Below, piece after piece: positions 8,434 to 17,827 of a stretch of DNA of 64,000 nucleotides (position 1 is the stretch's first letter; the number at the start of each line of letters is the position of its first letter). The DNA comes from an uncultured Sphingomonadaceae bacterium (GTDB lineage: Bacteria > Pseudomonadota > Alphaproteobacteria > Sphingomonadales > Sphingomonadaceae). A program made the translations under genes and the position numbers. The notes below the pieces were generated by a model that did no database searches, was not told where the DNA came from, and saw only the letters and a list, made by a program, of their open reading frames with translations. The stretch spans positions 62,001 through 126,000 of the forward strand of contig CANMNF010000003.1 in assembly GCA_947499255.1 (NCBI GenBank), in the 5' to 3' direction.

Positions 8434-11400
8434 TTAGAATTTAATGCGGAAACGAACACCGCCCGAGTGAGACTGATAATCAGAGGCAAGGCGACCGCGA
8501 TATTCAGCGCCGATGGACACATTGCCTTCGCTTACAAAATCCAGTCCCGCGCCAATATCAAACCGCGATTGCGATGCTTCATCAGTGAGCAACTCGAAAT
8601 TGTCCGCGCCGCCATTGAAAGAGCCATTGATCGCCAATGGATCACTGCTCAGATCATAAGCATAATCCACGCTGACAAACGGGATTACGCCCGTTTTTGC
8701 AGCACCTGCGACTTTCAGGCCAACGCGCGCTTCAAAGAACTCGGCACTGTCGCTGCCCAGTGTCAGCCCAAGACCGCCTGTTTCGGTGAAAGTATCACGC
8801 GACAATTCTGAATAGCGCAGGCCGCCATTTGGTGTGATGACCACATTGCCGCTTATGATGTCATATCCAGCATTTACACTGCCGTAAAAGCCATCAACAT
8901 CGCTTTCGCCAAGAATGCGCGAACCCAAAGCATTGCGATTGCTGTCAACCGAGCTGATCGAATAACCAAGCTCTGCATTGATGAAGGCATTGCCCAGATC
9001 GTATCCGGCGTATCCGCCCAACTGGAAGGCATCGATTGCGTTTTGAGCAGCGGCAATACCGTTCGCATCGATATCGATATCCGAATAGTTCAAAAGCGCA
9101 CCGACCGTCGCGTTTTCGCCCAGCTTGGCATCCAGTCCCAGAGTAAAGCTGATCGCATCGCTATCGTATCCCGGAGTGCTGAAGCCTGATGGATCACGCT
9201 CTGCCGTTCGGGCAGATGCCTGACCCCAAAGCCCGATTGCATCGCCTGCCAGACGGTTTTGAACAAGCGAACTTGCCAAACGTTGCGATTCGTAGATCTC
9301 GCGGGTCACACCATCATTGATTGCCGGGAGCAGCGCCAGAGCAGCCGTCTCGAATTCAGTTGCAGATGTGAAAGTGTTGAGAACGTCAAACACATCGGCT
9401 GACAACCGGTTATTGTCGACAGCTGTCGTGATTGCCGCGCCAAAGCTGTTGATATTGGCATCGTTAGAAATCGCAGCAAGATCCGCTGCATCAACCGATA
9501 CCGACACCGATCCCAGATTGACGTTGAAGTCGATCAGGAAATTATCTTCGAGCACGTTCACTGCGGTGCCGTTGTTGGTGAAGCTTCCAGTTTCGCTCAA
9601 AACGTCAAAAGTTGTACCAACACTTGCTGCACTGATTTGCGTTGTTGCAATGTTTATCACGCTGTTTGCGCCAAGTGTTGTATCGCCATCAACCGCCACA
9701 GCATCGACACCAAGATCAAATTCAAGCGTGCCGTTGGCGGTAAAGCTGCCTTCGATCGAACGCTGCCCTTGCACGGTTAGAACATTTGCCTGGTCAGTTG
9801 TTACGTTGACGTTGCCGATAACATCGCTGTTTAGCGTAAAGGCATCTGCACCAATGTTTAGCGTGTCTGCAAACGCGGATCCGACAAAGTTGCCATTAAG
9901 CACACCGCCGTTCTGCACGAAGTTCAGCGCGCTCAAAGCCGCCGATGCATCCACCGCGTTTACAGCGCCAGTGATCGATCCGGAATTCACGACATTGCCG
10001 GTAAATCCAACATTCTCAATCAGCAAACCTGCACCAGTTTGTGAAGATATTGCACCGGTGTTGGTGATGTCCCCTGCTGCCGAGACACCTGCGACGCTTG
10101 AAAACAAACGAACGCCAGAGCTATCACCGCTTGGCAATGCATCTGCGCGCCCATCGATAGTGCCGCTATTGGTGAGGGTAAATGTCCGCACATCACCGTC
10201 GGCAGCGCCCAATTGCAACGATACACCCGATCCAGCAACACCTGCATCGATTGCACCGGAATTGTTGAGAGTAAATGCATTGGCGGTACCGTCTGCATAG
10301 ACGGTGCCATTGCGCTGCGCCCCTGTTCCCAAAATAGCGCCAGTGTTGTTTACCGTCAGGCCCAACCCATCGATGTTCAATGCCCGGCTGCCGGATGAGA
10401 TCGTGCCGGAATTGTTCACCACTGCACCAGTAAAATCACCGCCGCCAGCAGGCGTTGCGTTGCCAAAGTAGAGGCCATTTTGAACGCCGGAAATGGTGCC
10501 CGAATTGGTGATTGTGCCAGTAAAACTCACACCGTTGACGAAACGGATGCCAGCAGCAGTGCCATTGGCCGCTTCACTGTCGATTGTGCCAGCATTGGTG
10601 ATGTCACCAGTAAAAAGGCCGTTGCTTGAACCATCGAGCATGCCGGCATTGCGCATGCGTTCAAATCGCAGACCATCGCCAGCAGTGGCCGCACCCGCAG
10701 ATGCGTTGCCGCGGCCTTGGATGACACCCTGATTGGTTATTGTGAAGGCATTCCCGCCGGTTGCAGCTGAGGCAAGCTCCACAGAAATTCCTGCGCCTTC
10801 ATTGCCATTCCCTGCATCGATGACGCCGTCCGCCATGTTGTTTAGCGCAAAATTTTGCGCCGTGCTGTCTGCATAGACCGTGCCGTTGCGCTGGTTGCCG
10901 GTGCCAAGGATTGCGCCACTGTTGTTGATGACCAATCCTGATCCATCGATGTTGAGCGCGCGGCTGCCGGAACGGATGATACCGCTATTGTTCACCACGC
11001 CGCCAGTGTGATCTGCGCCGCCAACAGGGACCGGATTACCAAAATAAAGGCCGTTTTGCGCCCCTTCGATGACCCCGCCTGCCGCATTGGCTAATGTCCC
11101 TTGAAAGGACACGCCATTAACAAAGCGGATACCAGCCGCGGTTCCCTGCAAGCTTTCTGAGCTAATCAGTCCAGAGTTTGTAATTTCACCAGTGAACAGG
11201 CCGGTTGTTGTGCCATTGAGCATGCCGGCAACACGTGCGCGCTCAAACCGCAATCCATCGCCAGCGCTCGCCGCGCCAGCGCCTGCCTGACCACGCCCTT
11301 GAATAGTGCCGCTATTGTTGATTGCAAAAGCATTGCCCATTTCGCTCAATTCAGCAGAGAAGCCCGCGCCTTCATTGCCTGCGCTTGCATCGATCACACC

Positions 11401-12423
11401 TGTTTGCAGGTTGTTCAGGGTGAAACCCTGTGCGGTGCTGTCGGCATAAACGGTGCCGTTTCGCTGATCGCCTGCGCCGCGGATGGTGCCGGTATTGTTG
11501 ATAGTGAGGCCAAGCCCATCGATGTTTAGTGCACGGCTATCCGATGTGATCATGCCATCATTATTGACAACCCCGCCGGTGTGATCGGCTTCGCCAAAAT
11601 ACAGCCCGTTTTGCGCGCCAGAGATATTGCCAGCTTGTCCGTTGGTAAGGGTGCCTTGAAAGCCAACCCGGTTGGCAAAGCGAATGCCTGCAACAGTGCC
11701 TTGTGTTGATTCAGAATTGATCACGCCAGAATTGGTGATGTCACCTTCGTAAATGTATTTCGGTACCAGACCGGGTCCGAAAAAGCGGATGCCATCGCCA
11801 GCTGTGCCGCCCATTGGCGATGCCTGACCACGTCCTTGGATTGTACCTGCATTAACGATTGCACCGCCACGAGCAGCGCCGCCGCCGCCAACTTCGATCG
11901 CGATGCCTGCGCCTTCCACGCCAGCATCGATTGAACCGGTCGCAGAGTTGTTGATGGCGATATTGTTTGATGTGCGATTGCCGTAAACCGCGCCATTGCG
12001 CTGGCTGCCAGTGCCAAGGATCACACCGTCATTGTCAAGTGCGGCGTCCGCACCATCGAAATTAACGACTCGAGAAGCGCCTTCAAGGCGACCCGATGCA
12101 GCATTGTTGATAACAGCGCCTGTGGTGCCCTGATTGGTTTGAACAGTTTGCGTCACGCCTGTCGTTGCAAGAGTACCTGCATTGTTGAGGGTCACGTCAT
12201 TGTTTTGGACGATTACCACCGGTGCGCTGTCCACTGTGCTGGTGACGCCAGCAGCCGCTGAAATAACGTCGCCATCATCTGCTGACATGACGGTCATATT
12301 GTCGCCATCGCTGATGGTTTGTTGTGCTTGAACAGGGCCAGCAATCATAAGTGCTAGCGATGATGAGGTGAGAAGCAGACGGCCAGTTGAGAGTGCCGCC
12401 TTGCGGGTTTTGGGATTAGTCAT
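8434..12423 (-). CDS. Autotransporter with tandem passenger repeats
   Basis: A 1329-residue type V secreted protein. The start MTNPKTRK at 12423 is chosen because it is followed by a clear signal peptide ending PVQAQQ and preceded by GAAAGGCAG; an upstream in-frame ATG at 12492 would add 23 non-signal residues. The passenger is a Gly/Asn-rich beta-helix made of four ~180-190-residue repeats (each beginning RALNIDG or RVVNFDG). A short linker follows, and the last ~280 residues are a 12-strand autotransporter barrel (LWGQASARTAERD onward) ending FRIKF with the terminal Phe needed for outer-membrane assembly. Function is probably surface adhesion. It stands alone, with ~245 nt of upstream space. 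Confidence 0.9.
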   Translation of the reverse strand: MTNPKTRKAALSTGRLLLTSSSLALMIAGPVQAQQTISDGDNMTVMSADDGDVISAAAGVTSTVDSAPVVIVQNNDVTLNNAGTLATTGVTQTVQTNQGTTGAVINNAASGRLEGASRVVNFDGADAALDNDGVILGTGSQRNGAVYGNRTSNNIAINNSATGSIDAGVEGAGIAIEVGGGGAARGGAIVNAGTIQGRGQASPMGGTAGDGIRFFGPGLVPKYIYEGDITNSGVINSESTQGTVAGIRFANRVGFQGTLTNGQAGNISGAQNGLYFGEADHTGGVVNNDGMITSDSRALNIDGLGLTINNTGTIRGAGDQRNGTVYADSTAQGFTLNNLQTGVIDASAGNEGAGFSAELSEMGNAFAINNSGTIQGRGQAGAGAASAGDGLRFERARVAGMLNGTTTGLFTGEITNSGLISSESLQGTAAGIRFVNGVSFQGTLANAAGGVIEGAQNGLYFGNPVPVGGADHTGGVVNNSGIIRSGSRALNIDGSGLVINNSGAILGTGNQRNGTVYADSTAQNFALNNMADGVIDAGNGNEGAGISVELASAATGGNAFTITNQGVIQGRGNASAGAATAGDGLRFERMRNAGMLDGSSNGLFTGDITNAGTIDSEAANGTAAGIRFVNGVSFTGTITNSGTISGVQNGLYFGNATPAGGGDFTGAVVNNSGTISSGSRALNIDGLGLTVNNTGAILGTGAQRNGTVYADGTANAFTLNNSGAIDAGVAGSGVSLQLGAADGDVRTFTLTNSGTIDGRADALPSGDSSGVRLFSSVAGVSAAGDITNTGAISSQTGAGLLIENVGFTGNVVNSGSITGAVNAVDASAALSALNFVQNGGVLNGNFVGSAFADTLNIGADAFTLNSDVIGNVNVTTDQANVLTVQGQRSIEGSFTANGTLEFDLGVDAVAVDGDTTLGANSVINIATTQISAASVGTTFDVLSETGSFTNNGTAVNVLEDNFLIDFNVNLGSVSVSVDAADLAAISNDANINSFGAAITTAVDNNRLSADVFDVLNTFTSATEFETAALALLPAINDGVTREIYESQRLASSLVQNRLAGDAIGLWGQASARTAERDPSGFSTPGYDSDAISFTLGLDAKLGENATVGALLNYSDIDIDANGIAAAQNAIDAFQLGGYAGYDLGNAFINAELGYSISSVDSNRNALGSRILGESDVDGFYGSVNAGYDIISGNVVITPNGGLRYSELSRDTFTETGGLGLTLGSDSAEFFEARVGLKVAGAAKTGVIPFVSVDYAYDLSSDPLAINGSFNGGADNFELLTDEASQSRFDIGAGLDFVSEGNVSIGAEYRGRLASDYQSHSGGVRFRIKF
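10387..12072 (-). repeat. Three full tandem passenger repeats
   Basis: Repeat units within the autotransporter gene start at 12072 (537 bp, 179 residues), 11535 (573 bp, 191 residues) and 10962 (576 bp, 192 residues). A fourth, shorter and degenerate unit starts at 10386 and fades near 9950. Each unit carries, in order, RALNIDG-type, QRNGTVYAD, GTIQGRG, AGDGLRFER, GIRFVNGVSFQGT and QNGLYFG blocks. Units 2 and 3 are the most alike. Confidence 0.85.
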
Positions 12424-12668
12424 AGTGCTGCCTTTCAGTTCCAAATTGGTTAGAAGACAGACCCGGGGATGATCGGCCTTCGAAGCAGACATTTATGGAT
12501 CGATTGTGCAGCTGTATAATACATGGTTTGGATGGCCGCGATAAGCTGTGACTATGGCGTAAGCTTTTGATTTAATGTAGGAAAAGCAAGATCAACACAA
12601 GCGGCCGACTTGCGTTGGCAAGCCGGCTTATTGGATATAATTTGACGTTGTACTTATGTGTTCGGCAA

Positions 12669-13583
12669 CTACGCCAAAGCGGTTACATCTTGTGGTGGAA
12701 ACGCGCGGATTTGATCGCACAGAGCCATAAGAATATGCTCTCTTGGACAGCCTTTGCGTGACATAAATCCAATGTCGCGGCCAAAGTTTTGTGCGTCTAT
12801 ATCAACAAAACGAATTCCAGAATTTGCTTGCTGCAGGGATTGCCGCGCAAGCGTTGGCATCAAAGCACAACCAACACGCTGCACCAAAAGGTGTGAGGCG
12901 GTGAGAAGGTTGGTCACCAAAGTCTGGTGAGGGATATCAACACCGATGTTCTTGTCTTGACAAAGCGCAATGGTTTCAGCGCGCAAGCAATGCTCTTCAG
13001 TCAATAGAAGAAGTTCTTCAACCGGCACGTCGCTTGCGGCAATCGATCCCGCATTTGCCAGCCGGTGCGTTTGGGCGACGGCCAGCACCAATGGCTCCCG
13101 AAAAACAGGCGTGAACTTGTAACCAGACAGCCTAATCGGCCCACTCACCAGTGCGACATCAATGGTGCGATCTTCAAGTTCTGCCAGAAGCATTTGCGTT
13201 GGTTGCTCCCGATATACGGTAGACAATTCGTCCGAAAGCGCTGTTATCGATGTGCTGATAAACGGGATAATGTACGGCGCCAATGTCGGGATCATGCCAA
13301 TGCGCAGCGGGGCGGCCAATGGATCACGATATTCAGCCGCGGTGTCAGCGATCCGTTGAGCGGAATGCAATACCTCCTTGGCCGTTGCGACAATGCGCAC
13401 ACCGGCATCTGTGGTGAGCACACCATTATTGGTACGCGCAAACAGCTCAACCCCAAGCCGCTCTTCCAGCTTTTTTACCTGTGCGGAAAGCGCAGGTTGG
13501 CTGACGTTGCAAGCTTGCGCAGCCCTGCCAAAATTATGATATCGATCAATGGCCGTGACATATTCCAGATCGCGTATATTCAT
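12669..13583 (-). CDS. oxyR: OxyR-type LysR family hydrogen peroxide regulator
   Basis: A 304-residue LysR regulator. The start MNIRDLEYV at 13583 has a strong GAGGAAA ribosome site. The N-terminal helix-turn-helix (residues ~18-45, VSQPALSAQVKKLEERLG) precedes an effector domain with the redox pair EHCLRAETIALC, placing Cys at residues 199 and 208 with the same eight-residue spacing and numbering as E. coli OxyR. It should therefore sense peroxide by a disulfide switch. No catalase or peroxiredoxin gene is next to it; the ferric iron importer lies upstream on the same strand. Confidence 0.87.
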   Translation of the reverse strand: MNIRDLEYVTAIDRYHNFGRAAQACNVSQPALSAQVKKLEERLGVELFARTNNGVLTTDAGVRIVATAKEVLHSAQRIADTAAEYRDPLAAPLRIGMIPTLAPYIIPFISTSITALSDELSTVYREQPTQMLLAELEDRTIDVALVSGPIRLSGYKFTPVFREPLVLAVAQTHRLANAGSIAASDVPVEELLLLTEEHCLRAETIALCQDKNIGVDIPHQTLVTNLLTASHLLVQRVGCALMPTLARQSLQQANSGIRFVDIDAQNFGRDIGFMSRKGCPREHILMALCDQIRAFPPQDVTALA

Positions 13584-13654
13584 AAATTTCCTCTTCCTAC
13601 GCACAAAGGTTCGTCGAGAAAGAGGGTTTTGTTACAAGATAATCAGGAGAGCGT

Positions 13655-13744
13655 TCAGGCGAGGGCGTTCCGATAATTCTGCGCAATACGATCGCCCATA
13701 TCGTCGGCTCTCTGAAACAGCGCATAGGTGGATTTGGTGATCAT
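13655..13744 (-). CDS. Possible 29-residue small protein
   Basis: A short frame (MITKSTYALFQRADDMGDRI and nine more residues) opens with ATG at 13744, with AAAGGTGG about 5 nt upstream, and ends with TGA. It sits between the iron ABC ATPase gene and oxyR on the same strand. No family is recognised and it may be chance; the ribosome site and position are the only support. Confidence 0.25.
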   Translation of the reverse strand: MITKSTYALFQRADDMGDRIAQNYRNALA

Positions 13745-13838
13745 GCAACCACCTTTCCCAGTGACTTTTAGGGCTTTCAAACTCACCCAGTGTCCGCCCG
13801 TGCGGTGTTTCAGTTTGTGTGGCCGGCCAATTTTCGCG

Positions 13839-14882
13839 CTAATCTCTAACGATATGGACCTTGGCCAAATCCATTGAAACTTCGACATCGCTGCCGGGCG
13901 GTACGGCCAGACCGGGATCGCAATAGCTGATTGCTCTGCTGCCATCGCTTGCCTCCATCACAATACGGCATCTTGTGCCCAAAAACTGGGACTCGCTAAT
14001 ACGGGCTGATACCTCTGACTGTGACCGCGACAGTTGCATCGCGTATGGCCGGATCAGCGCTGTCACTTTCTCACCGTCGGAAAATCCATCGCATGCGATA
14101 GGACCAAACGGCGAGTGTAGCGCGCCATTTTTGATCGTGCCCGCAAAAGCATTGACCTCACCAAGCAGGCTGGCGACCGCAACATTGTGCGGCTGGCAAT
14201 ACACCATCTCTGGCTTGCCCTGCTGCAAAATGCGTCCATGCTCCATAATGATGAGCTCGTCTGCGACCTCCATGGCCTCCTCCGGATCGTGAGAGACGAT
14301 CAGAGTTGCAACACCGGTCTCGCGAAGAAGTGCAATCGTCTCTCGGCGCAGCTGCGCTCTTAAAGAGGGATCAAGGCTGGAAAAGGCTTCGTCCAGCAGC
14401 ATGATTTCCGGTTCGGGCGCAAGGGCTCTGGCAAGCGCGACGCGCTGCTGCTCTCCGCCTGAAAGCTCATGTGGGTACGCAGCACCGCGGTGCGACAATC
14501 CGGCGCGCTCAAGCCAGCTGATTGCAACTTTGTCCTTATTGCTGCCGGTGAGGCCGAACGCCACGTTTTGTTGGGCAGTGAGGTGGGGAAACAGCGAGAG
14601 ATCCTGCACGGCAATCCCGGCGCGGCGCATCTCCGGCGGTGTTGTGCGCGCGGCTGAAGAGACTTGTGTGCCACCAAGGTGAATTGCCCCATCAGACAGC
14701 GGCACAAAACCGGCAATCGCGCGCAGTACGCTCGATTTACCTGAGCCGGATGGCCCCAGAATGGCTACGATTTTGCCGGGCTGCACATCGAAACTCACGC
14801 CATCAACGGCGCGAAATTTGCCGTAATCGATCACCATATCCGCGCAGGACAGAACAGCTTGCTGGTTACTATCGTGAATCAT
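13839..14882 (-). CDS. fbpC: Ferric iron ABC transporter ATP-binding protein
   Basis: A 347-residue ABC ATPase. It has Walker A GPSGSGKS (residues ~42-49), the signature LSGGEQQ, Walker B IMLLDEAFSSLD and the switch His in IVSHDPEEAME. A C-terminal regulatory TOBE-like domain follows residue 240 (LGEVNAFAGTI, ALIRPYAM), as in FbpC/PotA-type ATPases. The start overlaps the permease stop by 4 nt. It energises uptake by the adjacent permease and FutA-like binding protein. Confidence 0.9.
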   Translation of the reverse strand: MIHDSNQQAVLSCADMVIDYGKFRAVDGVSFDVQPGKIVAILGPSGSGKSSVLRAIAGFVPLSDGAIHLGGTQVSSAARTTPPEMRRAGIAVQDLSLFPHLTAQQNVAFGLTGSNKDKVAISWLERAGLSHRGAAYPHELSGGEQQRVALARALAPEPEIMLLDEAFSSLDPSLRAQLRRETIALLRETGVATLIVSHDPEEAMEVADELIIMEHGRILQQGKPEMVYCQPHNVAVASLLGEVNAFAGTIKNGALHSPFGPIACDGFSDGEKVTALIRPYAMQLSRSQSEVSARISESQFLGTRCRIVMEASDGSRAISYCDPGLAVPPGSDVEVSMDLAKVHIVRD

Positions 14883-16483
14883 TTTTCTGAAACTCGTAAG
14901 ACATTGAGCAAGAGAGTTGCCGGGATGGTGATAAGCAGCAGCAGGAGCGATGGCAGAGCCGCCTGCGCCAGCCTTTCATCCGATGCATAATTGTGCGCGG
15001 TCACAGCCAAGGTATCCAGATCGAATGGGCGCAAGATCATTGTTGCTGGCAGTTCTTTGCTGACTTCGACAGCCACCAGCAGCGCTGCAACGGCAACACC
15101 TGTTCGGATCAAAGGAAAGTGTACTTTTGTAAGAACCTCCCACGGGCGCGCGCCAAGCGATCGCGCGATTTCATCCTGCGATACTCTGATCCGTGTCAGC
15201 GCAGTCTCGCATGGCAGGATAGCAACGGCTGCAAACCGAACCTGATAGGCGAACAAAAGCGCAAAAACGCTTCCCCCCGTTAGCAGCACGGGGGCTTGTC
15301 CCGGCAGGGCATCGATGGCCCATTGCAAAGCAACCATGCATGCTAGCACAGCTATTCCCGCAACAGCTCCGGGCACCGCGTAGCCCGCTTGCGCAATACG
15401 CACGGCACTGCGCGATATGCTCTTCCCGGTTCGCAAGGCATAACCGGCAGAAATGCCGACAATTATCGCAATCGCCGCTGATGCAATTGATAGTTGGAAT
15501 GTCCCCAAGGCCGGACCCAAAGCTGAACGCGCGGGCGGAACCTCCCACAGCATATATGCAAGATTCCCAAGGGGAATAAACAGCCCAAGCACAAGCGGGG
15601 TGACGGCTGCCGAAATCGCCGCTGCCTGCTGCCAACCGGCAAGGCGCTGGCGCGTCCGCTTTCCTTTTTGCACGACGGTTGTGCCAAATTTGCGCCGCCC
15701 GCGTGCCGCACGTTCGGCTCCCATCGCCAACAGGCACACAAAAAGCAGGATCACTGCCAATTGCGCAGCAGCGGCTGGATCACCAAAGGATGACCATGCC
15801 CTCACGATCCCCACAGTGAATGTCGATACGCCCAGAAAATCAGCAACACCGAAATCGGCGAGGACTTCCATAATTACCAAAGCCGTCCCTGCGGCGATTG
15901 CCGGCCACACGGTTGGCAAATCGATCCGCCAAAACAGTTGGGCCGGGCGCGCACCAAGGCTTCGCGCTATCTCACGGTGAGCTTCACCATTTAGCCCGAG
16001 CACATTGCGCACGAGAAGATAGATGTAAGGATAAAGCGTAAGCGCAAAGACGAAAGCAGCACCGCTGACGCCTGAGATAGTCGGGAAAAGGCCATCTGTC
16101 GTTCGATAGGCATATCCGCCCGGTGCAGTCAGATCGTACCACGAATAAGCAGCGATATATCCCGGCATTGCGAGTGGCATGACAAGGGCCCAGTCGAGCA
16201 TGTCCCGACCCCAGAAATCATATCTCGAAACAAGCCAGGCACTCCCCAGCCCAAGCATGGCAGCGCCAAACCCTGACATAGCCGCCAAAAGAAACGAGCT
16301 GGATGCGAAATCGGCAAGCCTCGTCGATGCGATGTGGCTGAGATATGCTCCATCACCCATCACTGCGAGACCACCAAGCGCGATCAACGGCACGATGAGA
16401 ATAGCGGCAAGGCCTACGCCCAACCAGCTAGGATCAAAGCCTATCGGGGAACCGGGCCTCACAGATGCCTGTAAATCGCGCAT
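14879..16483 (-). CDS. fbpB: Ferric iron ABC transporter permease (fused, two halves)
   Basis: A 534-residue inner-membrane protein with about 12 hydrophobic segments and two copies of the permease-ATPase contact loop (EIARSLGARPAQLFWRI and EIARSLGARPWEVLTKV). This is the tandem FbpB/SfuB architecture for ferric iron uptake, so one polypeptide supplies both halves of the channel. It lies 27 nt after the binding-protein gene and overlaps the ATPase gene, so the three form one operon. Confidence 0.9.
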   Translation of the reverse strand: MRDLQASVRPGSPIGFDPSWLGVGLAAILIVPLIALGGLAVMGDGAYLSHIASTRLADFASSSFLLAAMSGFGAAMLGLGSAWLVSRYDFWGRDMLDWALVMPLAMPGYIAAYSWYDLTAPGGYAYRTTDGLFPTISGVSGAAFVFALTLYPYIYLLVRNVLGLNGEAHREIARSLGARPAQLFWRIDLPTVWPAIAAGTALVIMEVLADFGVADFLGVSTFTVGIVRAWSSFGDPAAAAQLAVILLFVCLLAMGAERAARGRRKFGTTVVQKGKRTRQRLAGWQQAAAISAAVTPLVLGLFIPLGNLAYMLWEVPPARSALGPALGTFQLSIASAAIAIIVGISAGYALRTGKSISRSAVRIAQAGYAVPGAVAGIAVLACMVALQWAIDALPGQAPVLLTGGSVFALLFAYQVRFAAVAILPCETALTRIRVSQDEIARSLGARPWEVLTKVHFPLIRTGVAVAALLVAVEVSKELPATMILRPFDLDTLAVTAHNYASDERLAQAALPSLLLLLITIPATLLLNVLRVSEK

Positions 16484-16510
16484 CGGCGAGGCCCTAATTC
16501 AAATAGGCAA

Positions 16511-17545
16511 TCAAGGCCATCCAGACCTATCGAAAATCTGCTGAGCCAATCGTTGGTTCGCGCCCAAATCGCTTGCCGGAAGCGGATCGACTGCAAATTC
16601 GCCGAGGCCGGACAGCACCGAATTGTCATATTCCAGACCGGCAACGATGGGATATTCGTTTGTCAGTTCAGGGAACAGGCGCTGGGCTTCGTCAGATACG
16701 GAGAATTCTAGGAATTGCCGGGCCAGTTCGGGGTTGCGCGCGCTGGCAGAGACGCCGCCTCCCGAAATGTTGACATGTACGCCTTCACCCTGTTCAGGCC
16801 AGGCGATTGTCACGCCTGCCACACTGTCGGGTTCTTCTTGCGCCATCCGCGCGAAGTAATAATGGTTCACCAGCGCAATATCGCATTCGCCCGCCGCCAC
16901 CGCTGCAATCTGATCGCTATCGCCGCCTTGAGGCGCGCGCGCAAAATTGGCAGCCACGCTCGAAGCCCAATCCTGTGCGCGCTCTTCGCCCCAGCGGGTG
17001 ATCAATGCGGACAGCAAGGAGATGTTGTAGATATTGCCCGATGATCGCGCGCAGATACGCCCTGCAAATTGCGGGTCGGCAAGGCTCTCATACCCTTCCA
17101 GATCTTCTGCATTTACGCGCTCCTGCGCATAGACCAGCACGCGCGCGCGGCTGGACATGCCAAACCAGTTTCCATCGGGGTGGCGGAATGCTGCAGGAAC
17201 TCTTTTGTTCAGAAGTTCGGAATCAACTGGTGCAAAAAGGCTTTCCTCGTTCGCACGCCAAAGCCGCCCAGCATCGACCGTAATGATCACGTCAGGCGGG
17301 CTGCTGTCAGCGTCAGCTTTGACCCGTTCGATCAACAAATCGCCATCGGCTTCGACAACATTAACCTCGACGCCGGTGGCTTCCTTGAAGGCGTCATAAA
17401 GGGCGTAATCGGAATCATAATGCCGGGATGAGTAGATCGTCAGAGTTTGCGCATCGGTAGCGCCATCTGCTGACGTTCCCGCCTCGCCGCAGGCTGCAAG
17501 CCCCAGCGCGAGTGGTAAAACGACCAAAAGGTGTTTGGTGTTCAT
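16511..17545 (-). CDS. fbpA: Ferric iron ABC transporter substrate-binding lipoprotein
   Basis: A 344-residue periplasmic binding protein of the FutA/FbpA family. Residues 1-19 are a lipoprotein signal with lipobox LAAC. The mature N terminus carries the family pattern LTIYSSRHYDSDYALYDAF, and the C-terminal lobe has NEYPI with iron-coordinating Tyr candidates. First gene of the fbpABC operon. A Fur-like box at 17645-17663 and a palindrome at 17580-17593 lie upstream, which supports an iron role over the thiamine or phosphonate binding seen in related families. Confidence 0.9.
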   Translation of the reverse strand: MNTKHLLVVLPLALGLAACGEAGTSADGATDAQTLTIYSSRHYDSDYALYDAFKEATGVEVNVVEADGDLLIERVKADADSSPPDVIITVDAGRLWRANEESLFAPVDSELLNKRVPAAFRHPDGNWFGMSSRARVLVYAQERVNAEDLEGYESLADPQFAGRICARSSGNIYNISLLSALITRWGEERAQDWASSVAANFARAPQGGDSDQIAAVAAGECDIALVNHYYFARMAQEEPDSVAGVTIAWPEQGEGVHVNISGGGVSASARNPELARQFLEFSVSDEAQRLFPELTNEYPIVAGLEYDNSVLSGLGEFAVDPLPASDLGANQRLAQQIFDRSGWP

Positions 17546-17644
17546 TCGATTATCCTACCCTTCAATATGCAACATGGATCGTGTGGTCACACGGCCCATA
17601 GATCAGGCGCGTAAGCTGCAATTGCCCATTCTAGCGCCTATTTA

Positions 17645-17663
17645 GCGAATCATTCGCATTATC
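17645..17663 (-). promoter_or_regulatory. Candidate Fur box
   Basis: Read on the minus strand the 19-mer is GATAATGCGAATGATTCGC. It matches the classical GATAATGATAATCATTATC at 14 of 19 positions and contains the near-palindrome GCGAATGATTCGC. It lies about 100 nt upstream of the iron-binding protein start and about 165 nt upstream of the divergent LysR gene, so it could affect both. Confidence 0.6.
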
Positions 17664-17827
17664 ATTTACGAGCAAAGCGGGTTGCGGTCTAGCAATGCCT
17701 AAAGAAACCATGACATGACCGATCCGATAGCGCTTGACGGCTGGATCGCGACACATTTGCGGGCTTGGGTGATGCGCGCAGCGAGAACATTTGCGTAATC
17801 ACCAAAGCCCGCACTAAGAGTGCAGGT

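Noticed and set aside
9317-10300. A 327-codon plus-strand frame
   Set aside because: It lies antisense to the autotransporter repeats; its Ser/Thr/Pro-rich sequence is what reversed Gly/Asn repeat codons give. No family or signal is seen.
10387-12072. Regular repeats that could suggest a CRISPR array
   Set aside because: The units are over 500 bp, lie in one reading frame and code for passenger repeats.
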